Shown here one piece after another: positions 1 to 5,287 of a DNA stretch of 5,414 bases. Numbering within the stretch: position 1 is the stretch's first letter; the number at the start of each line of letters is the position of its first letter. The notes under the pieces are model-generated. The model was not told the origin of the DNA and did not search any database. It saw nothing but the letters and a program-made list of their open reading frames with translations. Made by a program: the position numbers and the translations under genes. Source of the DNA: an uncultured Eubacteriales bacterium (GTDB lineage: Bacteria > Bacillota > Clostridia > Christensenellales > UBA1242); contig CATZIR010000053.1 of the NCBI GenBank assembly GCA_958420145.1, positions 1-5,414 of the forward strand, in the 5' to 3' direction.

Positions 1-583
1 CAACTTTTCCAAAAGTTGCCATTGTAATTCTATTGCAACTCTCGTCACCTTCGAGTGACAACAAAGTTGTTCCTGCTCCAGTAACTGTCCATTGTGCAAC
101 AGGTGGCCTTTGATTGCCAAGTTCGAGTGGAAAGCGATATTGCTTTTCTGCAGTAGAAAAATGACTGCCAGTTGCACATACAGCCGTTTTTACATACTTT
201 CCGTCGACCAAACAACTTGCGATAGCCAAACTCTCTGTCATAGTGGAACAAGCACTATAAAGCCCCAAAAATGGCTTGTCAAAGTGCCTTGCAGCAAAAC
301 TTGACGACACTATTTGATTTAGTAGGTCGCCAGACAAAATAACGTCTATTTGATTTGGGTCAATCTTGGCTTTGTCTACGCAACTAAAAATAGCGTGTTC
401 TAAAATTTTTCGTTCTGCTTTTTCGTATGTTTTTTCGCCAAATAAGTCGTTTTCTAGCACATAGTCAAAGTATTTTCCAAAAGGTCCTGCACCTTCTTTT
501 TTTCCTACTATTGCATAGTTTCCAATTATTTTTGGTTGATTCTTAAAAACTATTGTTTGACTTCCTATTCTGTTATAATTCAT
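1..583 (-). CDS. spoVAD: Stage V sporulation protein AD, N-terminal 194 residues (gene runs off the window)
   Basis: SpoVAD is a thiolase-fold protein of the SpoVA complex, which moves calcium-dipicolinate across the inner forespore/spore membrane; known homologues bind dipicolinate. The 194 residues seen follow the family closely. Visible landmarks are an AERK-like motif (A56-E57-R58-K59), SGDLLNQ (84-90), AARH (97-100), YSACST with the thiolase-position cysteine C112, ATGSHFSTAEKQYRFP (137-152) and TVTGAG (166-171). About 145 residues of the usual ~340 lie beyond base 1. The start is the ATG at 583-581, with AGGAG (594-590) seven bases upstream. That ribosome site overlaps the spoVAC stop, and only nine bases separate the two genes, so they are almost certainly co-transcribed and translationally linked. 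No frameshift is seen. Confidence 0.95.
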   Translation of the reverse strand, partial: MNYNRIGSQTIVFKNQPKIIGNYAIVGKKEGAGPFGKYFDYVLENDLFGEKTYEKAERKILEHAIFSCVDKAKIDPNQIDVILSGDLLNQIVSSSFAARHFDKPFLGLYSACSTMTESLAIASCLVDGKYVKTAVCATGSHFSTAEKQYRFPLELGNQRPPVAQWTVTGAGTTLLSLEGDESCNRITMATFGKV

Positions 584-592
584 AATTTGCTC

Positions 593-1102
593 CTAAATAA
601 AAAGGTAAAAAATTCCAACAATCACACTTGCAACAATTCCACACACGATGACTGGTCCTGCCACGATGAACATTTTTGAACATACGCCAAAAATGATTCC
701 TTCTTTTTTGTATTCTAGTGCTGGACTTGCTATTGAGTTTGCAAAGCCAGTAATTGGAATAATCGTGCCTGCTCCTGCAAAATTTCCAATTTTATCAAAC
801 ACGCCAATACTGGTTAAAAAGCAAGTAATGAAAATTAGGACAATTAACATCCAAGCGCCGAGTTCTGTGTCGGTCATTGAGGGAAACAAGTAGGCTAAAA
901 AGTCGCTTATTCCTTGTCCTAAACAGCAAATAAGTCCTCCTACCCAAAATGAGTTTATGAGAGTTGGAAAATTCTTTGTTTTAGGCGATTTTGCCTCGAC
1001 ATATCGAACATATTGCTCATTTCTTAGTTTGCGTTTGTCTGGCGAAATTTCATGCTCCAGTTTTTGTTGAAGATTCTTTGGTTTTTCACTTTCTTTATTC
1101 AT
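593..1102 (-). CDS. spoVAC: Stage V sporulation protein AC, membrane component of the SpoVA dipicolinate channel
   Basis: This 169-residue protein matches SpoVAC, an inner-membrane protein of the SpoVA channel; the Bacillus homologue has been described as mechanosensitive. Family landmarks are VGGLICCLGQG (54-64) in the first membrane helix, a second hydrophobic helix around 82-102, the conserved glycine-rich segment FAGAGTIIPITGFANS (108-123) followed by ALEYKKEG (128-135), and a last helix around 144-168. A polar, lysine-rich N-terminal tail of about 45 residues precedes the first helix and is some 20 residues longer than in Bacillus subtilis. The ATG at 1102 is the first possible start, because a TAA lies in frame two codons upstream. 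The only ribosome site is a weak GGAG 12 bases upstream. spoVAA and spoVAB are not upstream; spoVAC leads the operon, an arrangement common in Clostridia. It is divergent from the lipoprotein gene. Confidence 0.95.
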   Translation of the reverse strand: MNKESEKPKNLQQKLEHEISPDKRKLRNEQYVRYVEAKSPKTKNFPTLINSFWVGGLICCLGQGISDFLAYLFPSMTDTELGAWMLIVLIFITCFLTSIGVFDKIGNFAGAGTIIPITGFANSIASPALEYKKEGIIFGVCSKMFIVAGPVIVCGIVASVIVGIFYLFI

Positions 1103-1179
1103 ACTTTAATTATTCTCCACTGCTATTTTTGACAACATTTTCCATATTTACACTTGCAATTAAAAATTTTTGTTTTGAA

Positions 1180-1209
1180 GTGATAAATTGCGGAAATCCG
1201 CACAAACTA
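1180..1209 (+). promoter_or_regulatory. Candidate forespore (sigma-G/sigma-F-like) promoter for the lipoprotein gene
   Basis: GTGATA (1180-1185) and CAAACTA (1203-1209) are separated by 17 bases. The -10-like element matches the sigma-G consensus CATACTA at six of seven positions, while the -35 keeps only the ATA core. Transcription would start near 1216, giving a leader of about 20 bases that just includes the GGAGG ribosome site. The match is suggestive only. A consensus TTGACA at 1129-1134 has no acceptable -10 partner, so I favour this element over a housekeeping promoter. The reverse strand at the same TTGACA (TTGTCAAAA) also resembles a Spo0A box, a short motif that occurs easily by chance. 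Confidence 0.3.
1189..1202. promoter_or_regulatory. Palindrome TGCGGA-AA-TCCGCA in the divergent promoter region, possible operator
   Basis: A perfect 6-bp inverted repeat with a two-base centre lies in the 133-bp spacer between the divergent spoVAC and lipoprotein genes. It is the most GC-rich spot in this AT-rich spacer. It falls exactly between the candidate -35 and -10 elements of the plus-strand promoter listed separately, a common place for a repressor operator. The stem is too short, and lacks a T-run, to be a terminator. The operator role is inference; no regulator is known from this window. Confidence 0.4.
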
Positions 1210-1235
1210 GCAATAGCAAACAAATGGAGGAAAAT

Positions 1236-3281
1236 ATGAAATATATAAAGCGAACTTTTGTGCTTCTATTAGTCGTGGTCTCTGCCTGCCTTTTTGCTGG
1301 TTGTGGCGAGGCAAAAACAGCTAAAGCAGTAAGTAATAAAGTGGAAAGGCAGACGCAAAAAATTGTCACTGTTCTAAATTCACTAGACAGTGCTATTGAT
1401 AGCGATTTTGAGATAAAGGATATCTCACCTATTAAGACAAAGTCTAATAGCACCAAAATACAGGTTAATCAAACAAGTTTAAAGAGTCAAAATCTCAACA
1501 AAAACTTGACCCGTGAGAACTATGATTATACCCTTACAAACACAGCAAAAACAGCATCTACAAGCCAAAATCTAACTCACAGAAAAGTGTTTATCAAAGA
1601 TAATTTGAGATATAATACTAGTAAAGTTAATAACGAAGTATTAAACGACAATCTTGTAACAAATCAGCCAGTTAAAACTAGCGAGCAAAAGATTAGAAAC
1701 TACACCTACACACCTAAGTATGTAAACACTACTAGCGAAAACTTTACAACTGATAACTTGCAAAACTATTTTGCACAAATCGAAGACCTATTCAATACTT
1801 GTTCGGACTGTATTTGTTCTAATGCAGAATGTAATAATTGTAGACAAAATCTAAAGATTGCTTGTGATAACTGCACAAGTTTATGCCAAAAACTTAAAGA
1901 TGGGTCAATCACACTAACTGACGAACAAATTGCAAGTTGTAATAATTGCCTTGACAGACTCACAGAATGTACAAACAAACTAAATTCTACTAAAGGCGAC
2001 TTGAATACGCTTCTAAACAAACTAAAACCTTTAATGAAGAACTATAACAGCAATTTCTGGGCGCTATGTGAATGTTACGGTAAAGTCAATGAGTGCTTAG
2101 ACACTAGAATTGATGATATGAATAACTGTATCTCTTGCTTAGATGAACTATCTAATATCATTTGTCCAAATGGCAGTTGTAATAACACAGCCAACGAAAC
2201 AAATACATCAGTTAAAACTACACCTATCATTACAACAAACAGAACAAATGGAACAAAAGGCAACTACACTACAAAAACCACAACAAACGGACTAAAACAA
2301 AACACATATAGAACAAATAGAACTAGTACTTCTACCAATAGAACCACTAGAAAAATACCCATAAAAGATAGAATAATAGGTGCTATGCAAAGTCTAAAAA
2401 GCACTGGAAAATCGAACAAAACAAATGCTATGCAAACTAAAAAAAATACTTTGCAAACAAAAAGTCAAAGTTCTAATAAAGTTGTAAACAATAATGTGCA
2501 AAAAACAACTCCAGTTAGCCCTACTCCTATTATGAATAACAATGTCAATAAACCTACAACGCCAGCGATGAACAACTCTAACCAACAAGCGCAAAATGCA
2601 ATGATGAACAATAGTGGCTACAATGGTGCTATGAACAACAATATGGGCTATAACAATGTTATGTATGGTTACAATGGTATGAATGGCTATTACTATGGCA
2701 CACCAAGAAATATAGACACATATGCTAATCTGCCAAAAAATATTGATACCTACCAAAAAATTTATACAAATATAGACACATATGGCAAAGACTATATTAA
2801 CAATAACGAACAAAACTTGGAAAATCAAGAGCAAAACAATGTTGATAACCAAATTGTAGAAAATAAGGAACAAAATGTTCCATCTCAAGACCAAACTATA
2901 ATTGACAACAACATTAACAAGCAAAATACACTAAATAATAGTCCATTACCTAACCCATTTGACCCACAAAAAGTGGAAAATGAAAAGCAAAAAGAACTAG
3001 ATAAAGAAAGTGGAAAAGAGCAAGAAGTTAAAGATGACGAGCATATCGAATCTATAAAGGACGAAAAAACAACCGATAATTCGGCAAATAACAATCTTAC
3101 AATCGAGCCAAATACCAACACGAAAGTAGAAGAAAAAAATAACACAACAAACAACTTACCTAAAACTCTTGATAATCAAGTAAAGGCAGAAGAACTAAAA
3201 ATTTCTAACAAAGAACAATCGCAAAATAACGCTGAAACTAAAAAGTTAGAAAAAGATGTTCAACCTGTTCAAAACAACTAA
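1236..3281 (+). CDS. Large cysteine-rich, Asn-rich predicted lipoprotein of unknown function
   Basis: I do not recognise the family. The 681-residue product starts with a lipoprotein signal peptide: MKYIKR, a hydrophobic core (8-20) and lipobox LFAGC with the lipidated cysteine at C23, so it should be anchored on the outer face of a membrane. Domains in order: a polar segment (24-180); a block with 18 cysteines (189-315) in helical-looking repeats such as CDNCTSLC and CNNCLDRLTEC; a Thr/Asn/Arg linker (316-375); a basic stretch (375-415); a Met/Asn/Gly/Tyr-rich region (430-488); three NIDTY repeats (492-516); and an N/Q/E/K-rich, probably disordered tail (520-681). The start is the ATG at 1236, with GGAGG five bases upstream; this places the signal peptide at the N-terminus, whereas an in-frame TTG at 1188 would add 16 polar residues in front. 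It is divergent from spoVAC and convergent with sigF. A forespore or spore-envelope role is inferred from position only. Confidence 0.9.
   Translation: MKYIKRTFVLLLVVVSACLFAGCGEAKTAKAVSNKVERQTQKIVTVLNSLDSAIDSDFEIKDISPIKTKSNSTKIQVNQTSLKSQNLNKNLTRENYDYTLTNTAKTASTSQNLTHRKVFIKDNLRYNTSKVNNEVLNDNLVTNQPVKTSEQKIRNYTYTPKYVNTTSENFTTDNLQNYFAQIEDLFNTCSDCICSNAECNNCRQNLKIACDNCTSLCQKLKDGSITLTDEQIASCNNCLDRLTECTNKLNSTKGDLNTLLNKLKPLMKNYNSNFWALCECYGKVNECLDTRIDDMNNCISCLDELSNIICPNGSCNNTANETNTSVKTTPIITTNRTNGTKGNYTTKTTTNGLKQNTYRTNRTSTSTNRTTRKIPIKDRIIGAMQSLKSTGKSNKTNAMQTKKNTLQTKSQSSNKVVNNNVQKTTPVSPTPIMNNNVNKPTTPAMNNSNQQAQNAMMNNSGYNGAMNNNMGYNNVMYGYNGMNGYYYGTPRNIDTYANLPKNIDTYQKIYTNIDTYGKDYINNNEQNLENQEQNNVDNQIVENKEQNVPSQDQTIIDNNINKQNTLNNSPLPNPFDPQKVENEKQKELDKESGKEQEVKDDEHIESIKDEKTTDNSANNNLTIEPNTNTKVEEKNNTTNNLPKTLDNQVKAEELKISNKEQSQNNAETKKLEKDVQPVQNN
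1800..2180 (+). other. Sequence encoding the 18-cysteine block of the lipoprotein
   Basis: This encodes residues 189-315. Cysteines occur at 189, 192, 194, 199, 202, 210, 213, 217, 235, 238, 245, 278, 280, 287, 298, 301, 310 and 315. Several follow i, i+3, i+7 or i, i+3, i+10 spacing (210/213/217 and 235/238/245), which would line one face of an amphipathic helix. A helix-rich stretch of about 30 residues without cysteine (246-277) splits the block into two halves. Metal binding or disulfide cross-linking are both possible. Only C23 in the signal region and these 18 are obvious functional cysteines. Confidence 0.75.
2706..2795 (+). repeat. Three tandem 30-bp units encoding a 10-residue NIDTY repeat
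   Basis: Residues 491-520 form three units with an exact ten-residue period: RNIDTYANLP, KNIDTYQKIY and TNIDTYGKDY. The NIDTY core is invariant while the flanks vary. At DNA level the first and third copies share a 17-base identity (aaatatagacacatatg), and the middle copy has synonymous changes. Conservation of the core at protein level therefore looks selected, rather than being a very recent DNA duplication. The repeat follows the Met/Asn/Gly/Tyr-rich region and could be a surface-binding or self-assembly motif. Confidence 0.85.
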
Positions 3282-3283
3282 TT

Positions 3284-3320
3284 AAAAAAAGCAGTAACTA
3301 ATTTGTTCACTGCTTTTTTT
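3284..3320. terminator. Two-way intrinsic terminator between the lipoprotein gene and sigF
   Basis: A perfect 12-bp stem pairs A7-GCAGT (3284-3295) with ACTGC-T7 (3309-3320), and an inner AAC/GTT pair shortens the loop. Each strand ends in a run of seven T, so it can stop both the lipoprotein transcript (gene ends at 3281) and the oncoming spoIIA transcript. The sigF stop codon (3321-3319) lies inside the T-run on the minus strand. It also isolates spoIIA transcription from the spoVA genes further along. Confidence 0.92.
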
Positions 3321-4047
3321 ATTCTTTGAATTTAGCCTTTAATTTCTCCAAAATTTTGCACTCTAATCTTGACACTTGAACTTGTGAAACTCCCAGTTTT
3401 TCGGCAATTTCGCTTTGTGTTCTGTCTTCAAAATATCTTAGCGCGATAATTTGTTTATCTCTTGTTGGCAAGGCAGAAATAATCTCTTTAAGCATAATGT
3501 TGTCTATCATTGTATCAGGCGAATTTGGGTCTTCTATGGCTTCCATAATCGACCTAGACCTTGGGTTGCTCTCGTCTTGTTTTTCGTCGAGAGATAAAAG
3601 TGCCTTTTTGCTGTCCATTGCAAACACTATTTCTTGTTGGTCCATATTAAAATGATTTGCAATCTGCTCTATGCTTGGACTTTCGCTGTTATTTTTGGCT
3701 TTGTATTCCAAGATGTAACGGTTAATCTGAATGTTCAAAGATTTTAACGCACGACTAACTTTTATCGAGCCGTCGTCACGCAAAAATCTTTTTACTTCGC
3801 CAGCAATCATAGGCACTGCATAGGTGGAAAACTTTGTGTTAAACTCCGGATTAAAGTTTAAAATGGCTTTTACAAAGCCCAAACTTCCCAGTTGGAATAA
3901 ATCTTCGTATTCAACACCTTTAAACTTGTATGGCTTTATTATGCTCTTTATTAGGGGTGAATTTTCTTCAACCAAAATTGTCTTTGCTTGTTCGTCGCCT
4001 GCTTGAGCCTTTTTGATTAGTTCTATAGTTGTGTTGTGGTCAAGCAT
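3319..4047 (-). CDS. sigF: RNA polymerase sporulation sigma factor sigma-F
   Basis: This is a 242-residue sigma-70 family sporulation factor, the first forespore-specific sigma. Region 2 is intact: EDLFQLGSLGFVKAILNF (48-65) for core binding, and FSTYAVPMIAGEVKRFLRD (73-91) for -10 recognition and melting. Region 3 spans roughly 93-150. Region 4 begins at LPTRDKQIIALRYFEDRTQ (193-211) and contains the helix-turn-helix SEIAEKLGVSQVQVSRLE (212-229) for -35 contact. Sequence alone could suit sigma-G, but position directly behind spoIIAA and spoIIAB identifies sigma-F. The ATG at 4047 follows the spoIIAB stop by three bases. Its AGGAG (4060-4056) lies inside the last codons of spoIIAB, so translation is coupled and the sigma to anti-sigma ratio can be kept fixed. 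The gene ends in the two-way terminator. Confidence 0.95.
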   Translation of the reverse strand: MLDHNTTIELIKKAQAGDEQAKTILVEENSPLIKSIIKPYKFKGVEYEDLFQLGSLGFVKAILNFNPEFNTKFSTYAVPMIAGEVKRFLRDDGSIKVSRALKSLNIQINRYILEYKAKNNSESPSIEQIANHFNMDQQEIVFAMDSKKALLSLDEKQDESNPRSRSIMEAIEDPNSPDTMIDNIMLKEIISALPTRDKQIIALRYFEDRTQSEIAEKLGVSQVQVSRLECKILEKLKAKFKE

Positions 4048-4050
4048 TTT

Positions 4051-4500
4051 TTATGCTCCTACAACTTTTTCTTGCTCACTTCCTATATTTTTTTTCATAC
4101 GAATGGTAATGCCCTTGCCACGATTTCTCTCAACGCTAAATTCGTCCATAAAACTTTCCATAACGGTAAATCCCATACCACTACGCTCTTGCTCTGGTTT
4201 GGTTGTAAAGAAAGGTTCTTTTGCTTGTTCTAGGTTCTCTATTCCCTTGCCGTAGTCGGTTATTTGAATATCGACCATTTTTTTGTATAGTTTTACTTTT
4301 ACTAAAATATCGCCTATTTTATCTGGGTATGCATGCACTACGCAGTTAGTAACTGCTTCGGAAACTGCTGTTTTGATGTCGTTAATTTCGTCTAAAGTTG
4401 GATTGGCTTCCACGCAAAAGGCTGCGATAGCACTTCTAACAAAGCCTTCGTTAACGCTTAGTGCCTTGACATTCAATGTCATTTCATTTAGTAATTCCAT
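4051..4500 (-). CDS. spoIIAB: Anti-sigma-F factor and SpoIIAA kinase SpoIIAB
   Basis: SpoIIAB is a cytoplasmic GHKL-family protein that binds and silences sigma-F, and phosphorylates the anti-anti-sigma factor SpoIIAA at the expense of ATP. The 149 residues align along the whole family length. The N-box SEAVTN (47-52) holds E48, equivalent to catalytic E46 in B. subtilis, and the magnesium-binding N52. The G1 box is TDYGKGI (81-87), the lid region reads PFFTTKPEQERSGMGF (96-111), and the following helix reads VMESFMD (113-119). All key residues are present, so the kinase should be active. The start is the ATG at 4500, with AAGGAG (4513-4508) seven bases upstream; that site overlaps the stop codon of spoIIAA, leaving an 11-base gap. 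Confidence 0.96.
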   Translation of the reverse strand: MELLNEMTLNVKALSVNEGFVRSAIAAFCVEANPTLDEINDIKTAVSEAVTNCVVHAYPDKIGDILVKVKLYKKMVDIQITDYGKGIENLEQAKEPFFTTKPEQERSGMGFTVMESFMDEFSVERNRGKGITIRMKKNIGSEQEKVVGA

Positions 4501-4511
4501 TTGTTTTCTCC

Positions 4512-4820
4512 TTAATTTATTTTTGGCATAATGCCATAAAGTCCTGTCATATTAAAGATTTTTTCTGCGTGCTTAGATGGATTGCAAATGAAAATAGGTA
4601 TTCCCCTTTCTTTCATTTTTTTATACCTACCAATAAGCACTCCAACACCAGTTGAATCCATAAATTCAAGTTCTGATAGGTCAATGATAACTTCCTTAAA
4701 GCCTGACTCGTCTAAAAGGTTATCTAGCGTGCTTTTGGCAAAATGTGAACTGTTTTCGTCCAATTCTCCATTCAAAACTAGATATAAAGTTTTGTTGTAA
4801 ATTCTATGTTTTATTTGCAT
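4512..4820 (-). CDS. spoIIAA: Anti-sigma-F factor antagonist SpoIIAA
   Basis: SpoIIAA is a small STAS-domain protein. When unphosphorylated it binds SpoIIAB and frees sigma-F; SpoIIAB phosphorylates it, and the phosphatase SpoIIE (not in this window) reactivates it. The 102 residues keep the fold: NGELDE (17-22) after the first strands, and IIDLSELEFMDSTGVGVLIGRYK (45-67), where S56 in D55-S56-T57-G58 corresponds to the phosphorylated S58 of B. subtilis. FNMTGLYGIMP (89-99) closes the domain. It is about 15 residues shorter than the Bacillus protein, ending just after the STAS core. The ATG at 4820 has a consensus AGGAGG (4831-4826) five bases upstream. It is the first gene of the spoIIA operon. 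Confidence 0.95.
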   Translation of the reverse strand: MQIKHRIYNKTLYLVLNGELDENSSHFAKSTLDNLLDESGFKEVIIDLSELEFMDSTGVGVLIGRYKKMKERGIPIFICNPSKHAEKIFNMTGLYGIMPKIN

Positions 4821-4872
4821 AATTTCCTCCTATTATGTATGGCATTAAAAATCTCGACAATATGTTAGCATA

Positions 4873-4902
4873 ACTATCACTAAAAAAAATTAGACTTCTT
4901 GT
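4873..4902 (-). promoter_or_regulatory. Candidate sigma-H-like promoter of the spoIIA operon
   Basis: On the minus strand ACAAGAAGT (4902-4894) and AGTGATAGT (4881-4873) are 12 bases apart, the usual sigma-H spacing, and loosely fit RnAGGAwww and RnnGAATww. The start would be near 4866, leaving a leader of about 45 bases with the ribosome site. In characterised spore formers spoIIA is driven by sigma-H with phosphorylated Spo0A. A Spo0A-box-like TTGTCGAGA lies at 4860-4852, but that would be downstream of the start, which is unusual for activation. The -35 lies within the hairpin described separately. The assignment is weak. Confidence 0.25.
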
Positions 4903-4918
4903 AATAAAAGGTCTAATT
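4882..4918 (-). terminator. Terminator-like hairpin upstream of spoIIAA
   Basis: On the minus strand AATTAGAC (4918-4911) pairs with GTCTAATT (4895-4888) around a 15-base loop, and the T-run covers 4889-4882. The stem is AT-rich, so termination may be inefficient. No gene on this strand is evident between it and the tRNA-Tyr terminator at 5257-5283. It may therefore end an unrecognised short RNA, act as an attenuator in a long spoIIA leader, or back up the tRNA terminator. On the plus strand it has no T-run. Confidence 0.45.
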
Positions 4919-5072
4919 ATGTAGAATAATCTTAGTTAAAAATCAAAGCAGCACTGGTTCACATTTTTTATTGCTTACTCACAGATTTTTGTTAACCCAA
5001 AATACTTAAAAACTCTACAAATATTTAATTATCGTTTTTTATTGTATAATCATAATCTTACAGATAAATAAA

Positions 5073-5141
5073 TTGAAAAAAATCTTATCGGTAGTTATTT
5101 TGTTAATTTTGCTTGGCTCGTGCGTATTCTTCATTTTATAA
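5073..5141 (+). CDS. Possible 22-residue lipopeptide or remnant of a lipoprotein start
   Basis: The frame opens with TTG then three basic-helix codons (KKI) and encodes a hydrophobic core with lipobox LLGSC, the cysteine at residue 17, then VFFIL and a stop. The pattern lysine-lysine, hydrophobic run, L-G-S-C is that of a lipoprotein signal peptide with almost no mature part. A TATAAT sits at 5045-5050, about 23 bases before the TTG, but its -35 is poor and no ribosome site is visible. It could be a decayed lipoprotein gene, a true micropeptide, or chance in AT-rich DNA. Confidence 0.2.
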   Translation: MKKILSVVILLILLGSCVFFIL

Positions 5142-5149
5142 AGTCTTGA

Positions 5150-5172
5150 TTTTGACACCATTTTTGACACCA
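5150..5172. repeat. Direct repeat of TTTTGACACCA, 12-bp period
   Basis: Two exact 11-base copies (5150-5160 and 5162-5172) are separated by one T. Read on the minus strand each is TGGTGTCAAAA and includes TGTCAAA, which resembles a Spo0A box. The pair lies about 330 bp upstream of spoIIAA, and its 12-bp spacing is close to, but not equal to, the 10-bp pitch of tandem Spo0A sites. The function is unknown. Confidence 0.5.
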
Positions 5173-5256
5173 AAAAATAACTAATACAAAAAACTAGGAA
5201 ATTTGAGAAAACGCTAAATTGTCCGAATTTACTAGCAATATTAGTTATTTTATAAA

Positions 5257-5283
5257 AACAAAAAAAGACAGTAAACACTGTCT
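5257..5283 (-). terminator. Intrinsic terminator of tRNA-Tyr
   Basis: On the minus strand AGACAGT (5283-5277) pairs perfectly with ACTGTCT (5272-5266) across a four-base GTTT loop, followed by TTTTTTGTTTTT. It begins four bases after the encoded CCA end of the tRNA, so it most likely terminates that transcript. Confidence 0.85.
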
Positions 5284-5287
5284 CTTA

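Larger units (their letters stand above)
4821..5256. other. Intergenic region between spoIIAA and tRNA-Tyr without a convincing gene
   Basis: This region is strongly AT-rich. It holds the spoIIAA ribosome site, the weak sigma-H-like promoter, the orphan hairpin, a possible plus-strand promoter TTGTAA-17-TAGAAT (4900-4928), an 11-base direct repeat at 5150-5172, and a tiny possible lipopeptide ORF at 5073-5141. A 79-codon minus-strand open frame (5278-5039) has no ribosome site, begins inside the tRNA terminator and has a composition typical of AT-rich noncoding DNA, so it is not called. I recognise no structured RNA family here. Confidence 0.6.

Noticed and set aside
45..251. 68-codon minus-strand frame
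   Set aside because: It lies within spoVAD in another frame; the spoVAD frame is continuous and matches the family residue by residue.
1188..1235. Upstream in-frame TTG as the start of the lipoprotein
   Set aside because: It would put 16 polar residues before the signal peptide and lacks a ribosome site, while the ATG at 1236 has GGAGG five bases upstream.
2394..2924. 176-codon hydrophobic frame antisense to the lipoprotein
   Set aside because: It is the complement of Asn/Lys-rich codons, which gives Ile/Val/Leu-rich shadows; it has no ribosome site or recognisable membrane family.
3156..3176. LPKTL near the end of the lipoprotein as a sortase motif
   Set aside because: It is not LPxTG, and no hydrophobic segment or basic tail follows.
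1103..3318. Insertion sequence or transposon as the source of the lipoprotein gene
   Set aside because: No transposase, terminal inverted repeats or target duplication could be seen at the borders.
4832..4860. TTGTCG-17-CATAAT as a housekeeping promoter for spoIIAA
   Set aside because: Transcription would begin inside the AGGAGG ribosome site, giving an mRNA without it.
5039..5278. 79-codon minus-strand frame after tRNA-Tyr
   Set aside because: It starts inside the tRNA terminator, has no ribosome site and is of noncoding AT-rich composition.
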